From: Bordetella parapertussis
Lineage (GTDB): Bacteria > Pseudomonadota > Gammaproteobacteria > Burkholderiales > Burkholderiaceae_C
DNA: 33,712 nucleotides
Assembly (NCBI GenBank): GCA_945875935.1
Contig: CAMCNE010000015.1
Coordinates: forward strand, 1-33,712
Direction: 5' to 3'
Part shown: piece after piece, positions 23,344-32,447 of the stretch
How the letters are laid out: each line of letters opens with the position of its first letter
How positions within the stretch are numbered: position 1 is the stretch's first letter
Made by a program: the position numbers and the translations under genes
Notes under the pieces: model-generated
Databases searched by the model: none
Told to the model about the DNA's origin: nothing
The model's input: only the letters and a program-made list of their open reading frames with translations

Positions 23344-23633
23344 GGCTCACGCTGCATCCCGGCGCCGAGGCGGACCTCGCCGAGACAGCCTGTTTCTACG
23401 AAACCCGGGTCTCACCCGTGCTGGCCGCGCGGTTCATCGCCGAATTCAAGCGGGTTACCAGGCTCTTGCTTGACAACCCGGGGCTGGGGTCTTTGAGCGC
23501 TAGGGGCCGCCGGTCGTATCCATTGCGACTTTTTCCTCATGCGGTGATTTACCGTGAGATCGACGATGGAATCGTGATCTTGGTCGTGCGCCATCACCGT
23601 CGCCACCCGGGACACGGCGAGCGGCGCAGCTAG
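23340..23633 (+). CDS. Toxin of RelE/ParE superfamily
   Basis: The 97-residue basic protein has the ParE/RelE layout: a first strand RLTLHPGAEADLAE, two helices (ETACFYETRVSPVLAARFIAEF, then RVTRLLLDNPGLG) and a beta-sheet end with RRSYPLRLFPHAVIYR and ILVVRHHRRHPGH. ParE-type members poison gyrase and RelE-type members cleave mRNA on the ribosome. The length and the PLRLFPHAVIYR motif are closer to ParE, but this is not decided by sequence alone. It is coupled to the antitoxin by ATGA. The stop is 12 bases from the end of the broken egtB on the other strand. Confidence 0.88.
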   Translation: MRLTLHPGAEADLAETACFYETRVSPVLAARFIAEFKRVTRLLLDNPGLGSLSARGRRSYPLRLFPHAVIYREIDDGIVILVVRHHRRHPGHGERRS

Positions 23634-23645
23634 ATCAGCAAGCGC

Positions 23646-24762
23646 CTAAGCGGTCAGCCCGCGGGCCAGTCGCAGCCCGCTGAACTGCCACTGCGCGTCG
23701 GGTGGAAAGAAATTGCGGTAGCTCGCGCGGATGTGGCCGGTGGGCGTGGCGCTTGAGCCGCCGCGCAGCACGAACTGGTTGCACATGAACTTGCCGTTGT
23801 ATTCGCCGACGGCGCCGCTGGCAGGCTGGTAGCCGGGGTGGGCGTTGTAGTTCGACTGCGTCCATTCCCACACCTCGCCCGGCACCTGCGGCGCTGCGGA
23901 TTGGCGCGCCGCATGCTCCCATTCGGCCTCGGTGGGCAGCCGCGCGCCGGCCCATGGACAGCCACAGCTCGGGCCGCCGATAGCCGCCGTCGTTCATGAA
24001 GACCAGGAACTCGCCCTGGTTGACCGGCCGCGAGGCGATCTCGAAGCCATCAAGCCACACCCGATGGCGAGGTGTTTCGTTGTCGAAGAAAAACTCGCCG
24101 TCAAGCGCGGAGTCATGGCCCAGATCGACCAGGCCGCCCGCATGGGCTGACCAGTGCATCGGCTGCGCCTGCGCCATGGTCGATGGCGCCCGGCGGATGT
24201 AGGCACCTGCTTCGGCATCCAGCGCACCGCGCGATCCCATCCACAGCGCGTGCTGGATGTCGGTCAGCAGCAGTTCCTGATGCTGCTGCTCGTGGTGCAG
24301 ACCCAGGGTGATCAGCGCGTGCAGGTCGGCATCGAACCGTGTGTCGGCAGCGGCATTGGCCATCAGCGCTTGCATGCGTTGGTCGACTTGCGCTCGGTAG
24401 GTCTTGACGGTGGCCAGACCCGGGCGCGTGACCAGCCCTCGCCGGGCTCGTGGGTGCTGCTCGCCGACGCCCTCGTAGTAGCTGTTGAACAGCACCCGAA
24501 AGCGCGCATCGAACGGCTGGAAGTCGCGCTCATGGCGCTCGAGCACGAAGGTCTCGAAGAACCAGCTCACGTGCGCCAGATGCCACTTGGTGGGACTGGC
24601 ATCGGGCATGGACTGCACCTGGCAGTCCTCGTCGCTGAGTGGCGCGGCCAGTTGCATCGTGGCCTGGCGGACCTGGGTGTAACGGGCCGACAGCTGCTGC
24701 CAGCGCAGTGCCGAGGGCGAGTCGCCGGCGCGCTGCGATGGCTGCGACATGGTCAAGGTCAT
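23646..24762 (-). pseudogene. egtB: Broken egtB (ergothioneine sulfoxide synthase), frameshifted with internal deletion
   Basis: An intact EgtB joins hercynine with a thiol in ergothioneine synthesis using non-haem iron. The first 269 codons are normal: DinB-like part with TKWHLAHVSWFFETFVLE (58-75), iron motif H157-x3-H161-x-E163 in HHEQQHQE, then the FGE-sulfatase start (DNETPRHRVWLDGFEI, GGYRRPELWLS). After Ser269, near 23953-23956, the sequence jumps straight to WAGARLPTEAEWEHAAR in another frame, and the C-terminus (GEVWEWTQSNYNAHPGY to SGLRLARG) follows to 23646. About 55-65 family residues between these motifs are missing and the frame is shifted. A second, in-frame shortening seems to lie before GEVWEWT. 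The start overlaps the trhO stop by ATGA. It could also be an assembly error. Confidence 0.85.
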
Positions 24763-25538
24763 GGCACGGGGCTGTCGGCAGCCTGTGACGCACTGGCCGC
24801 ATCGGGACCGGCCGGACACAGGTCGGCGCCCACGGTGCGTCGCTCGTCGAAAACGAAGCAGCGCCCGTCGAAGTGCGCGCCGCCGGTTTCCTCGAAGTAC
24901 TTGAGGATGCCGCCATCGAGTTGCATGACGCGCTCGATGCCCGCATCGGCCATGAACAGTGCGGCCTTTTCGCAGCGGATGCCGCCGGTGCAGTAGCTCA
25001 CCACGGTCTTGCCGCGCAGCTCGTCGCGGTGGGCCAGGGCGGCGGCGGGAAAGTCGCTGAACTTGTCGATGCGCCAGTCGATCGCGTTGTGAAAGCGGCC
25101 CTCGTCGACCTCAAAGGCGTTGCGTGTGTCGAGCGTGACCACCTCGCGGCCTTCGTCGTCGTGGCCCTGCGCCAGCCAGCGCGCCAGCGTGGCCGGGCTG
25201 ACCGCCGGCGCGCGCTCGGCCTGCGGGCGGATCGCCGGGTGGTTCATGCGGATGATCTCGTGCTTGACCTTGACCAGCAGTTTGCCAAAGGGCACGGTAT
25301 CCGACGGGCTTTCCTTGACCTCGAGCGTGGCGAAGCGCGCATCGCCGCGCAGCCATTCGACAAAGCCACGCACGCTGACAGGGCGGCCGGCCAGAAACAG
25401 GTTGATACCTTCTTGCGCCAGCAGCACCGTGCCCTTGAGCGCGCGCGCAGCAGCGTGCTGCTGGATCTGCGCGCGCAATGCGTCGGCGTCATCGAGCACG
25501 ACGAAGCGGTAGGCGGAGATGTTCAGGATCGACGGCAC
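24759..25538 (-). CDS. trhO: tRNA uridine(34) hydroxylase, rhodanese-like
   Basis: TrhO (YceA) makes 5-hydroxyuridine at position 34 of certain tRNAs with O2, the first step toward the wobble modifications cmo5U and mo5U. The product has 259 residues. An N-terminal ferredoxin-like domain includes KGTVLLAQEGINLFLAG (36-52) and the rhodanese domain has VTLDTRNAFE, with the active-site loop YCTGGIRCEKA (Cys183, Cys189). The frame is open upstream, but only the GTG at 25538 fits the family N-terminus (PSILNISAYRFV); no Shine-Dalgarno is obvious. The stop overlaps the egtB remnant start by 4 bases, so the two formed a coupled pair. The divergent dnaE gene begins 67 bases away. Confidence 0.93.
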   Translation of the reverse strand: MPSILNISAYRFVVLDDADALRAQIQQHAAARALKGTVLLAQEGINLFLAGRPVSVRGFVEWLRGDARFATLEVKESPSDTVPFGKLLVKVKHEIIRMNHPAIRPQAERAPAVSPATLARWLAQGHDDEGREVVTLDTRNAFEVDEGRFHNAIDWRIDKFSDFPAAALAHRDELRGKTVVSYCTGGIRCEKAALFMADAGIERVMQLDGGILKYFEETGGAHFDGRCFVFDERRTVGADLCPAGPDAASASQAADSPVP

Positions 25539-25605
25539 GGGCGGCAGTGTAAGGACGGGCCGTGAGCCCGGGTGAAGGTCGGCCGACGCGGGGGGCGTCC
25601 GTAAA

Positions 25606-28600
25606 ATGGATCGAATGCCCTTTGTCCACCTCCGCACGCACACCGAGTACTCCGTCGTCGACGGCACGCTGCGAATCGACGAGGCGGTGGCGGCCGCCGC
25701 AGCCGACCGGCAGGTGGCCATGGCCATCACCGATCTGAGCAATCTGTTTGGTGCGATCAAGTTCTACAGCGCCACGCTCAAGGCCGGCGTCAAGCCGGTG
25801 ATCGGCGCCGATGTCTGGCTGGAGCCCGAAGCCGCAGACCGCCAGCCCACCCGCTTGCTGCTGCTGGTGCAAAACCACACCGGCTACCTCCATCTGTGCG
25901 AGATCCTCACGCGGTGCTGGTCGGGTCCGCCATCGCAGTCTCAGCCCTGGACCACCTGGGCTGCATTGAGCGAGTTCAACGAAGGCTTGATGGCGTTGTC
26001 GGGTGCCGATCTGGGCGCGGTGGGTCAGGCGCTGCTGGCGCGCGACACATCCCGCGCTCGGGATCTCGCGCAGCGCTTTTCCAGCGTGTTTGCCGGGCGC
26101 TTTTACATCGAGCTGCAGCGTGGCGGGCTACCGTCCCACGAGGCGCACGTGCAAGCCGCGGTGCCGCTGGCTGCCGAGCTGGGATTGCCGGTCGTGGCCA
26201 CGCATCCGGTGCAGTTCCTGAAGACTGACGACTTCGAGGCCCATGAGGCGCGCGTGTGCGTGGCCGAGGGTGACACGCTGACCAATCCGCGTCGCGTCAA
26301 GCGATTCAACGCCGAGCAATACCTCAAGTCGCAAGCCGAGATGGAAGCGCTGTTCGACGATGTGCCCAGCGCGCTGGCCAACTCGGTCGAGATCGCCCGC
26401 CGCTGCAGCCTGAAACTGGTGCTGGGCAAACCGCAACTGCCGCTGTTTCCGACCCCCGAGGTCGACGGCGTGCGCATGGCGCCCGAGGCCTACTTTCGAC
26501 ACACCTCGCACGAGGGGCTGAACGCGCGGCTGTTGCAGCTCTACCCCGACGATGCCGAGCGCGAACGCGAGCGCGCGCGCTATGTCGAGCGGCTCGACTT
26601 CGAGATCGCCACCATCTTGAAGATGGGCTTTCCGGGTTACTTCTTGATCGTGGCGGACTTCATCAACTGGGCCAAGTCGCACGGCTGTCCGGTGGGGCCG
26701 GGGCGCGGCTCGGGTGCGGGCTCGCTGGTGGCCTATTCGCTGAAGATCACCGACCTCGATCCGCTTCGCTACAAGCTGCTGTTCGAGCGGTTCTTGAACC
26801 CCGACCGCGTGTCGATGCCCGACTTCGACATCGACTTCTGCCAGGCCAACCGCGACCGCGTCATCGACTACGTCAAGGACAAGTACGGCCGCGATGCGGT
26901 CAGCCAGATCGTCACCTTCGGCACCATGGCCGCCAAGGCCGCACTGCGCGACGTGGGCCGCGTGCTGGGCATGGGCTACGGCCACGTCGACGCCATCGCC
27001 AAGCTGGTGCCCGCGCCGCCGGGCAAGGTGGTCACGCTGCGCCGCCCACCGCCAGACGTGGACGGCAAGCCCGACACCAGCATGATCTACGCGCGGCGCG
27101 AAGCGCCCGAGATCGAGGAGCGCGAAGGCAAGGAAGAAGAGGTCGCCGAACTGCTGGCGCTGGCCGAGCGCGTCGAGGGCATCGTGCGCAATGTCGGCAT
27201 GCACGCCGGTGGCGTGCTGATCGCGCCGGGCAAGATCACCGATTTCTGCCCGCTGTACATGCAGCCGGGCAGCGACAGCGCGGTCAGCCAGTTCGACAAG
27301 GACGACGTCGAGGCCATCGGCCTGGTCAAGTTTGACTTTCTGGGGCTGGCCACGCTGACCGTGCTCGAGCTGGCCAAGGACTTCATCCGCGCGCGCCACG
27401 CCGACCAGCGCAATTTTTCGTTCGAGGCGCTGGCGCTCAACGACCCCGGCGCTTACCGGCTGATGAGCGAGGGCAAGACGGTCGCGGTGTTCCAGCTGGA
27501 AAGCTCGGGCATGCAGCGCATGCTGCGCGACGCCAAGCCCAGCGTGTTCGAAGACGTGATCGCGCTGGTGGCGCTGTACCGCCCCGGCCCTATGGACCTG
27601 ATTCCCAGCTTTTGCGCCCGCAAGCACGGCCGCGAGGAAGTCGAGTACCCGCACGCCCTGATGCGCGAGGTGCTCGAGGAGACCTACGGGATCATGGTCT
27701 ACCAGGAGCAGGTGATGCAGGTGGCCCAGATCGTGGGCGGCTACACGCTGGGTGGCGCCGACCTGCTGCGCCGCGCCATGGGCAAGAAAAAGCTCGAAGA
27801 GATGATGAAGCACCGCGCCATCTTTGCCGAGGGTGCGGCGAAAAAGGGCATCGGCGAGCCCAAGGCCAACGAGATCTTCGACCTGATGGAGAAGTTCGCG
27901 GGCTACGGCTTCAACAAGTCGCATGCCGCGGCCTACGCGCTGCTGGCGTATCACACGGCCTGGGCCAAGGTGCACTTCCTGGCCGAGTTCACCGCCGCCA
28001 ACATGAGCGTGGCGATCGACGACACCGACAAGCTCAAGGTCTTTCACGACGATGCGGTGGCGCTGGGCATCGTGTTTGAGCCGCCCGATGTCAACGCGGG
28101 TGGCTACCGCTTCGAGCCCGTCACGCCGGCCGATGCCGATCGGCGCAAGGTCGAGCGCGGCCGCGTGCGCTACGGACTGGGCGCCATCAAGGGCACCGGG
28201 CAAGCCGCGATCGAGGCCATCGTGACCGCGCGCACGGAGGGCGGCGCGTTCACGAGCCTCTTCGACTTTTGCGCGCGGGTCGACCGTGCCCGCATCAACA
28301 AGCGCACCGTCGAGGCGCTGATCAAGGCCGGCGCCTTCGACCGCTGGGGCGCCGAGCGCTCCCGGCTGCTGGCCAGCGTGGGCCTGGCGTTCGAATTTGC
28401 CGATTCGCAAGCCGCGCATGCCGACCAGGGCGGGCTGTTCGACTTCGACGATGCGCATGGCTCGTCGACGCAGGAGCCGGCCCTTATCGAAGCCGAGCCG
28501 TGGAGCATTCGCGAGCGCCTGATGCTCGAGAAGACGGCGCTGGGCTTTTACCTGTCAGGGCATCTGTTCGACCAGAGCGTCGACGAGGTGCGGCAGTTCG

Positions 28601-29190
28601 CACGCCGCAGCAACGCCGATGTGCTCGACAGCCGCGAGCCGCAGATGCTGGCCGGCATCGTGGGCGATCTGCGCGTGGTCAACGGGCAGCGCGGCCGGGT
28701 GGCGATCTTCAAGCTCGACGACAAGACCGAGGTCATCGAGGCGGTGGCCAACGAAGAACTGCTCAACGCCAACCGCGAGCTGCTCAAGGACGACGAACTG
28801 GTGATCGTTCAGGGCAAGGTGCAGCCGGATCGCTTCTCAGGCGGGCTGCGGTTGAACGTGCAGCAGGTGTGGGACCTGGCTTCAGCGCGCTGTCGCTTCG
28901 GCCACTACCTGAGCGTGCAGGTCAACGGCAGCGTGCCGCCGATCGACGAGCTGCTGCGCGACTTTCCGCCGCGTCGGGTGGACAGCGAGCACGGCGAGCT
29001 GCTGCAAGGCCTGCCGGTGCGGCTGCACATCCACCGCCAGAGCGCACAGGGTCAGGTTCGCGGCGACCTCGATCTGGGCGAGCAGGCGCGCTTTTATCCG
29101 TGCGACGAGGCACTCGAGCGCTGGCGGCTGGCTGCCGACGGCCACAGTGCCCGTGTGGTCTACGAGCACCCCACCGCCGACGACTACTGA
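25606..29190 (+). CDS. dnaE: DNA polymerase III alpha subunit
   Basis: The replicative polymerase has 1194 residues (E. coli 1160). It begins with a PHP domain, VHLRTHTEYSVVDG at residues 7-20, whose Thr/His pattern is degenerate as usual in proteobacterial DnaE. The polymerase core has PVGPGRGSGAGSLVAYSLKI near 364-383, the catalytic MPDFDIDF with Asp406/Asp408/Asp410, and the third carboxylate in VKFDFLGL (Asp577). Then come YRPGPMDLIPSF, YQEQVMQVAQIVGGYTLG, FNKSHAAAYALLAYHTAW (helix-hairpin-helix region) and a C-terminal OB-fold. Two ATGs (25606, 25615) are possible and neither has a clear Shine-Dalgarno. Motifs are those of DnaE1, not the imuA/imuB-linked DnaE2. Confidence 0.95.
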   Translation: MDRMPFVHLRTHTEYSVVDGTLRIDEAVAAAAADRQVAMAITDLSNLFGAIKFYSATLKAGVKPVIGADVWLEPEAADRQPTRLLLLVQNHTGYLHLCEILTRCWSGPPSQSQPWTTWAALSEFNEGLMALSGADLGAVGQALLARDTSRARDLAQRFSSVFAGRFYIELQRGGLPSHEAHVQAAVPLAAELGLPVVATHPVQFLKTDDFEAHEARVCVAEGDTLTNPRRVKRFNAEQYLKSQAEMEALFDDVPSALANSVEIARRCSLKLVLGKPQLPLFPTPEVDGVRMAPEAYFRHTSHEGLNARLLQLYPDDAERERERARYVERLDFEIATILKMGFPGYFLIVADFINWAKSHGCPVGPGRGSGAGSLVAYSLKITDLDPLRYKLLFERFLNPDRVSMPDFDIDFCQANRDRVIDYVKDKYGRDAVSQIVTFGTMAAKAALRDVGRVLGMGYGHVDAIAKLVPAPPGKVVTLRRPPPDVDGKPDTSMIYARREAPEIEEREGKEEEVAELLALAERVEGIVRNVGMHAGGVLIAPGKITDFCPLYMQPGSDSAVSQFDKDDVEAIGLVKFDFLGLATLTVLELAKDFIRARHADQRNFSFEALALNDPGAYRLMSEGKTVAVFQLESSGMQRMLRDAKPSVFEDVIALVALYRPGPMDLIPSFCARKHGREEVEYPHALMREVLEETYGIMVYQEQVMQVAQIVGGYTLGGADLLRRAMGKKKLEEMMKHRAIFAEGAAKKGIGEPKANEIFDLMEKFAGYGFNKSHAAAYALLAYHTAWAKVHFLAEFTAANMSVAIDDTDKLKVFHDDAVALGIVFEPPDVNAGGYRFEPVTPADADRRKVERGRVRYGLGAIKGTGQAAIEAIVTARTEGGAFTSLFDFCARVDRARINKRTVEALIKAGAFDRWGAERSRLLASVGLAFEFADSQAAHADQGGLFDFDDAHGSSTQEPALIEAEPWSIRERLMLEKTALGFYLSGHLFDQSVDEVRQFARRSNADVLDSREPQMLAGIVGDLRVVNGQRGRVAIFKLDDKTEVIEAVANEELLNANRELLKDDELVIVQGKVQPDRFSGGLRLNVQQVWDLASARCRFGHYLSVQVNGSVPPIDELLRDFPPRRVDSEHGELLQGLPVRLHIHRQSAQGQVRGDLDLGEQARFYPCDEALERWRLAADGHSARVVYEHPTADDY

Positions 29191-29206
29191 CGCCGGCTGG
29201 CCGTGG

Positions 29207-30079
29207 CTAGAACTGCATCAGCCGCTGGCCCATCTTGATGCGCGTGCCCGGTGGCAGCCCCTCGCACATCGAGTAGCCCTTGGGCGCGAAGACGATGATG
29301 GTCGAGCCATGCTGGAACCAGCCCATCTCGGCGCCCTTGTCGAAGTCGGCGTCGCAGCTCAGCTCGTTGGGGCCGCGGTACTTCACATGCAGCAGCACAT
29401 CGAGAAAGTGCAGCCGGATGCTGGCCACCAGAATGGCCGCCACCGGAACCAGCGTGATCTCGTCGCCCGTGGCCCGCATGCGGGTGCGGATCACAGCACG
29501 CTCGTTCTTGCAATAAAGCCGCTCGACGCGCTTGAGCGCGACCGGGTTCACGTTCCAGGTGTCGCCCGAGATGTAGTTGACGCGGTCGACGTGGCAGTCG
29601 GCCGGCGCGTGGAAGCGGTGGTACATCGTTGAGGTCAGCCGCAAGGTGGCGTAGCAACCATCGCGGTAGCGTTCGGCGGTGGCTTCGTCACCGAGCAGGT
29701 CGAGCAGCGTGTACGGAAAGCCCTTGGCCTGAAACACCGTGACGCCGTCGATCGGTCCGCTTTCGCCGACGATGGCATCGCACGGGCTGCTCAGCACCTG
29801 CGCTTCGGTGTCGATCGGGCGCAGGCCGGGCTTCAACTCGCGGATGAAGCAGTCGTGCATGCTCTTGAAGTGCGTCTTGCGCGCTTCGCTCAGATCGAGG
29901 TCGGAAAACGCGCGCCAGATGGCGATCGACACATCGCGAACCCACGGGATCTCGATCTGGCTGAACCAGCCGATGAAGCGCGTGAGCGCGATGCGCGGCA
30001 CGCGGTTGGTCAGCAGGAAGTTGAGGTCTTCCTGCTGCAGCAGGCGGTCTTTCAGGGAGCGTGTGGAGGCTGGTTTCAT
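29207..30079 (-). CDS. psd: Phosphatidylserine decarboxylase proenzyme
   Basis: The membrane-associated enzyme turns phosphatidylserine into phosphatidylethanolamine. It has 290 residues from the ATG at 30079; a TTG at 30106 would add nine. The chain is self-cleaved at the Gly-Ser bond of HGST (Gly258-Ser259) to form the pyruvoyl group. The E. coli site is LGST, so His257 replaces Leu, a tolerated position. The cleavage triad fits: Asp101 in SSPCDA, His157 in YHRFHAP and Ser259. The N-terminus is polar before the helix RIALTRFIGWFSQIEIP. It is convergent with dnaE (16 bases) and divergent from the aminotransferase gene with only 53 bases between start codons. Confidence 0.95.
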   Translation of the reverse strand: MKPASTRSLKDRLLQQEDLNFLLTNRVPRIALTRFIGWFSQIEIPWVRDVSIAIWRAFSDLDLSEARKTHFKSMHDCFIRELKPGLRPIDTEAQVLSSPCDAIVGESGPIDGVTVFQAKGFPYTLLDLLGDEATAERYRDGCYATLRLTSTMYHRFHAPADCHVDRVNYISGDTWNVNPVALKRVERLYCKNERAVIRTRMRATGDEITLVPVAAILVASIRLHFLDVLLHVKYRGPNELSCDADFDKGAEMGWFQHGSTIIVFAPKGYSMCEGLPPGTRIKMGQRLMQF

Positions 30080-30132
30080 GGGGGTGTCATGCTGGTGGGA
30101 TATCAACGGAACTTCGCAACTCTCGAGTGACC

Positions 30133-31782
30133 ATGGACGAAAACTTGTGGATGTATGTTTTGGGAGCTGCGGTGGTCACGCCGCTGGTGCCCGCGTTGAA
30201 ACGCCGGCTCGAATTGTCGAGGGCCAAACACCGATCTCTCAGCGGTCACTCCCGCATGGCCAAGCGGGTCGCCAAGCTGATCCCCTTTTACGCCTACGGC
30301 GAAGACCGATTCTTCAACTCGGACGGTGCTCCGACCGAAGTCGCCGAACGCCGTCGCGCAGGTCTGAAGCGTCTGGGCGATACCTTGCGCGAGCGTGCGC
30401 CCAAGTCCATCGCGATGACAGCCGAGGCGCAGGTGGGTGTGTCCGACATGCAGTTCACCAGCACCTACCGCGTGCCGTATCAGTACTCGGGGCTGCTGCG
30501 CCAGTATGTGAAGACGGGCAGCTTCGTTGAGTCGTCTTCGGGCGTGACCATCACCGACCTCGACGGCAACGACTACTACGACCTCACCGGCTCGTACGGC
30601 GTGAACGTGTTCGGCTACGACTTCTACAAAGAGTGCATGTCCGAGGGCAGCGCCCGTGCGCACAAGCTCGGCCCGGTGCTCGGCGCCTACCACCCCAGCG
30701 TGGCCTACAACGTGGCTCGACTGCGCGAGATCTCGGGTCTGGACGAGGTGTCGTTCCACATGTCGGGCACCGAGGCGGTGATGCAGGCTGTCAGGCTGGC
30801 CCGCTATCACACGCGTCGCTCGCATCTGGTTCGTTTTTGCGGCGCGTATCACGGCTGGTGGGAAGACGTGCAACCCGGCATCGGCAACCCGTCTGCGCCC
30901 AACAAGACCTACACGCTGGCCGACATGTCCGAGCGCTCGCTGCAGGTGCTGCGCGGGCGCAAGGACATCGCCTGCGTGCTGATCAATCCGCTGCAGGCGC
31001 TGCATCCCAACGCCAGCGCACCGGGAGACTCCTCTTTGGTCGACAGCGGCCGCGGCGCCCGCTTCGACCGCGAGGCCTACACGCGCTGGTTGCAGCAACT
31101 GCGTGAGGTCTGCACCGAACGCGGCATCGTGCTGATCTTCGACGAGGTGTTCGTGGGCTTTCGGCTCGCACCGGGCGGCGCGCAAGAGTACTTTGGCGTC
31201 AAGGCCGACATGGTCACCTACGGCAAGACGCTGGGCGGTGGTTTCCCGGTCGGCGTGGTGTGCGGCCGCAAGGACCTCATGAAGCGTTTTCGTGATGACC
31301 GGCCGGCCGACATCTGCTTTGCCCGCGGCACCTTCAATTCGCATCCTTACGTGATGGGCGCGATGCAGGTGTTTCTCGAGCGGTTGCAGACCCCGGAAGT
31401 CCAGGCGATCTACACGGATCTTGAAGCCACCTGGAACCGCCGAGCCAACCGAATGAACCAGCGCTTGGCCGAGGTGGGCCTGCCGGTTCAGGTGGTCAAT
31501 CTGTCGACCATCTGGACGGTGCGCTACACGCAACCCTCGCGCTACAACTGGATGCTGCAGTACTACCTGCGAGAAGCTGGTTTGGCCTTGAGCTGGGTGG
31601 GCACCGGCCGCTTCATCTTCAGCCTCAACTACACCGAGGCCGACTTTGACGCCGTGGTTCAGCGCTTTGTCGCTGCGTGCCAGGCCATGCAGGCCGATGG
31701 CTGGTGGTGGGAGGTGCCCGGGCTGACCAACAAGGCCATCAAGCGCGGCATCCTCAAGGAAATGCTGGCGATCCGCTTCTAG
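30133..31782 (+). CDS. Class III PLP aminotransferase with N-terminal membrane anchor
   Basis: The 549-residue protein has a hydrophobic N-terminal helix (LWMYVLGAAVVTPLVPAL, 5-22), a basic linker of about 60 residues and a full class III aminotransferase domain related to glutamate-1-semialdehyde aminomutase. Key residues are SGTEAVMQAVRLAR (phosphate binding), FCGAYHGWWED, Asp337 in IFDEVFVGFR and the PLP lysine Lys365 in YGKTLGGGFPVG. It is unlikely to be HemL, which is shorter (about 430) and soluble. The C-terminal extension WWWEVPGLTNKAIKRGILKE is unusual. The anchor and the neighbours (psd, Mpo1-like, GT4) suggest a lipid or envelope amino-group reaction; that is inference. The ATG at 30133 is the only good start. 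Confidence 0.85.
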   Translation: MDENLWMYVLGAAVVTPLVPALKRRLELSRAKHRSLSGHSRMAKRVAKLIPFYAYGEDRFFNSDGAPTEVAERRRAGLKRLGDTLRERAPKSIAMTAEAQVGVSDMQFTSTYRVPYQYSGLLRQYVKTGSFVESSSGVTITDLDGNDYYDLTGSYGVNVFGYDFYKECMSEGSARAHKLGPVLGAYHPSVAYNVARLREISGLDEVSFHMSGTEAVMQAVRLARYHTRRSHLVRFCGAYHGWWEDVQPGIGNPSAPNKTYTLADMSERSLQVLRGRKDIACVLINPLQALHPNASAPGDSSLVDSGRGARFDREAYTRWLQQLREVCTERGIVLIFDEVFVGFRLAPGGAQEYFGVKADMVTYGKTLGGGFPVGVVCGRKDLMKRFRDDRPADICFARGTFNSHPYVMGAMQVFLERLQTPEVQAIYTDLEATWNRRANRMNQRLAEVGLPVQVVNLSTIWTVRYTQPSRYNWMLQYYLREAGLALSWVGTGRFIFSLNYTEADFDAVVQRFVAACQAMQADGWWWEVPGLTNKAIKRGILKEMLAIRF

Positions 31783-31783
31783 T

Positions 31784-31820
31784 AAAACTGCCCGGCCGTC
31801 GCGATGCGTCGGCCGGGCAG
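31784..31820 (-). terminator. Intrinsic terminator between convergent aminotransferase and Mpo1-like genes
   Basis: CTGCCCGGCCG (31788-31798) and CGGCCGGGCAG (31810-31820) form an 11-bp perfect stem with an 11-base loop. On the minus strand four T follow (31787-31784), so it best serves the Mpo1-like gene ending at 31839. On the plus strand the stem follows the aminotransferase stop by 5 bases, but only a mixed CGTCTT follows, so bidirectional use is possible and weaker. Confidence 0.8.
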
Positions 31821-31838
31821 CGTCTTGCCAAACAGGTA

Positions 31839-32447
31839 TCAAGCCTGGCGGTGGCTGATCATCGGATCGATGAGTTCTCCGCGCAGCAGGTGGAACGGTG
31901 CCTTGTAGTACAGCTTGATGTCGTGGAACGGGTCCGTCAGGATCTTGGTCATCCAAGCCAGACCGGCCATGACGCCTTGCAGGAAGAACAGGTGGATGGT
32001 GCGAAACAGCAGTCCGCCCACGCCGACCACCAGCCACATCGCGCCCACGTGGCGGATGAATTCGGTGGTGGAAGTGGCTGGCTCGAAGACGCCCATCAGG
32101 GTCGGATCGATCCACAGCAGCACCGGTGAGGCTGCCCACACGACCATCAACACCACCTTGCGGCGCAGGTTGTAGCCCACCTTGATGGCTTCCTTGTATT
32201 CGTGGGTGGCCTTGTTCACTTCGTCATAGTCTTTCGGCTCGAAGAAGAAGTGCCCAGCCTGACGGCTGGTCATGGACACCAGCCATGCCACCAGCGCAGC
32301 GGCCACCGGGTCGGTGAACATCAACGCATAGGCGCAAACGAAGCTGGTGGCGCTCAGCAGATGCAGCGACTGGTTGATCCGGCTGTGGTGGTAGTAGCGA
32401 TGATCGTCATATCGCTGAACTTCAAGGGTACGAAAGAATTCGCGCAC
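31839..32447 (-). CDS. Mpo1-like (DUF962) integral membrane protein
   Basis: The 202-residue membrane protein starts with GTG at 32447, with GAGGAG 6 bases upstream. It has about four hydrophobic segments. The N-terminal HHSRINQSLHLLSATSF matches the H-x4-N-x3-H pattern of the Mpo1/YGL010w family, and AGHFFFEPK the following G-H-x-F-x-E motif. Known biology: yeast Mpo1 is an Fe(II)-dependent dioxygenase that shortens 2-hydroxy fatty acids by one carbon. The later HEYKEAIKVGYNLRRKV and the C-terminal HDIKLYYKAPFHLLRGE are specific to this branch. It ends at the shared terminator with the aminotransferase. The family call rests on motif memory, and the substrate is unknown. Confidence 0.65.
   Translation of the reverse strand: MREFFRTLEVQRYDDHRYYHHSRINQSLHLLSATSFVCAYALMFTDPVAAALVAWLVSMTSRQAGHFFFEPKDYDEVNKATHEYKEAIKVGYNLRRKVVLMVVWAASPVLLWIDPTLMGVFEPATSTTEFIRHVGAMWLVVGVGGLLFRTIHLFFLQGVMAGLAWMTKILTDPFHDIKLYYKAPFHLLRGELIDPMISHRQA

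Noticed and set aside
26128..28458. 776-residue frame antisense to dnaE
   Set aside because: Shadow of dnaE with repetitive His/Val/Gly/Ala composition and no domain; dnaE motifs are intact on the other strand.
30103..32139. 678-residue minus-strand frame across the aminotransferase gene
   Set aside because: It spans the convergent terminator and the antisense of the aminotransferase, and no motif is recognisable.
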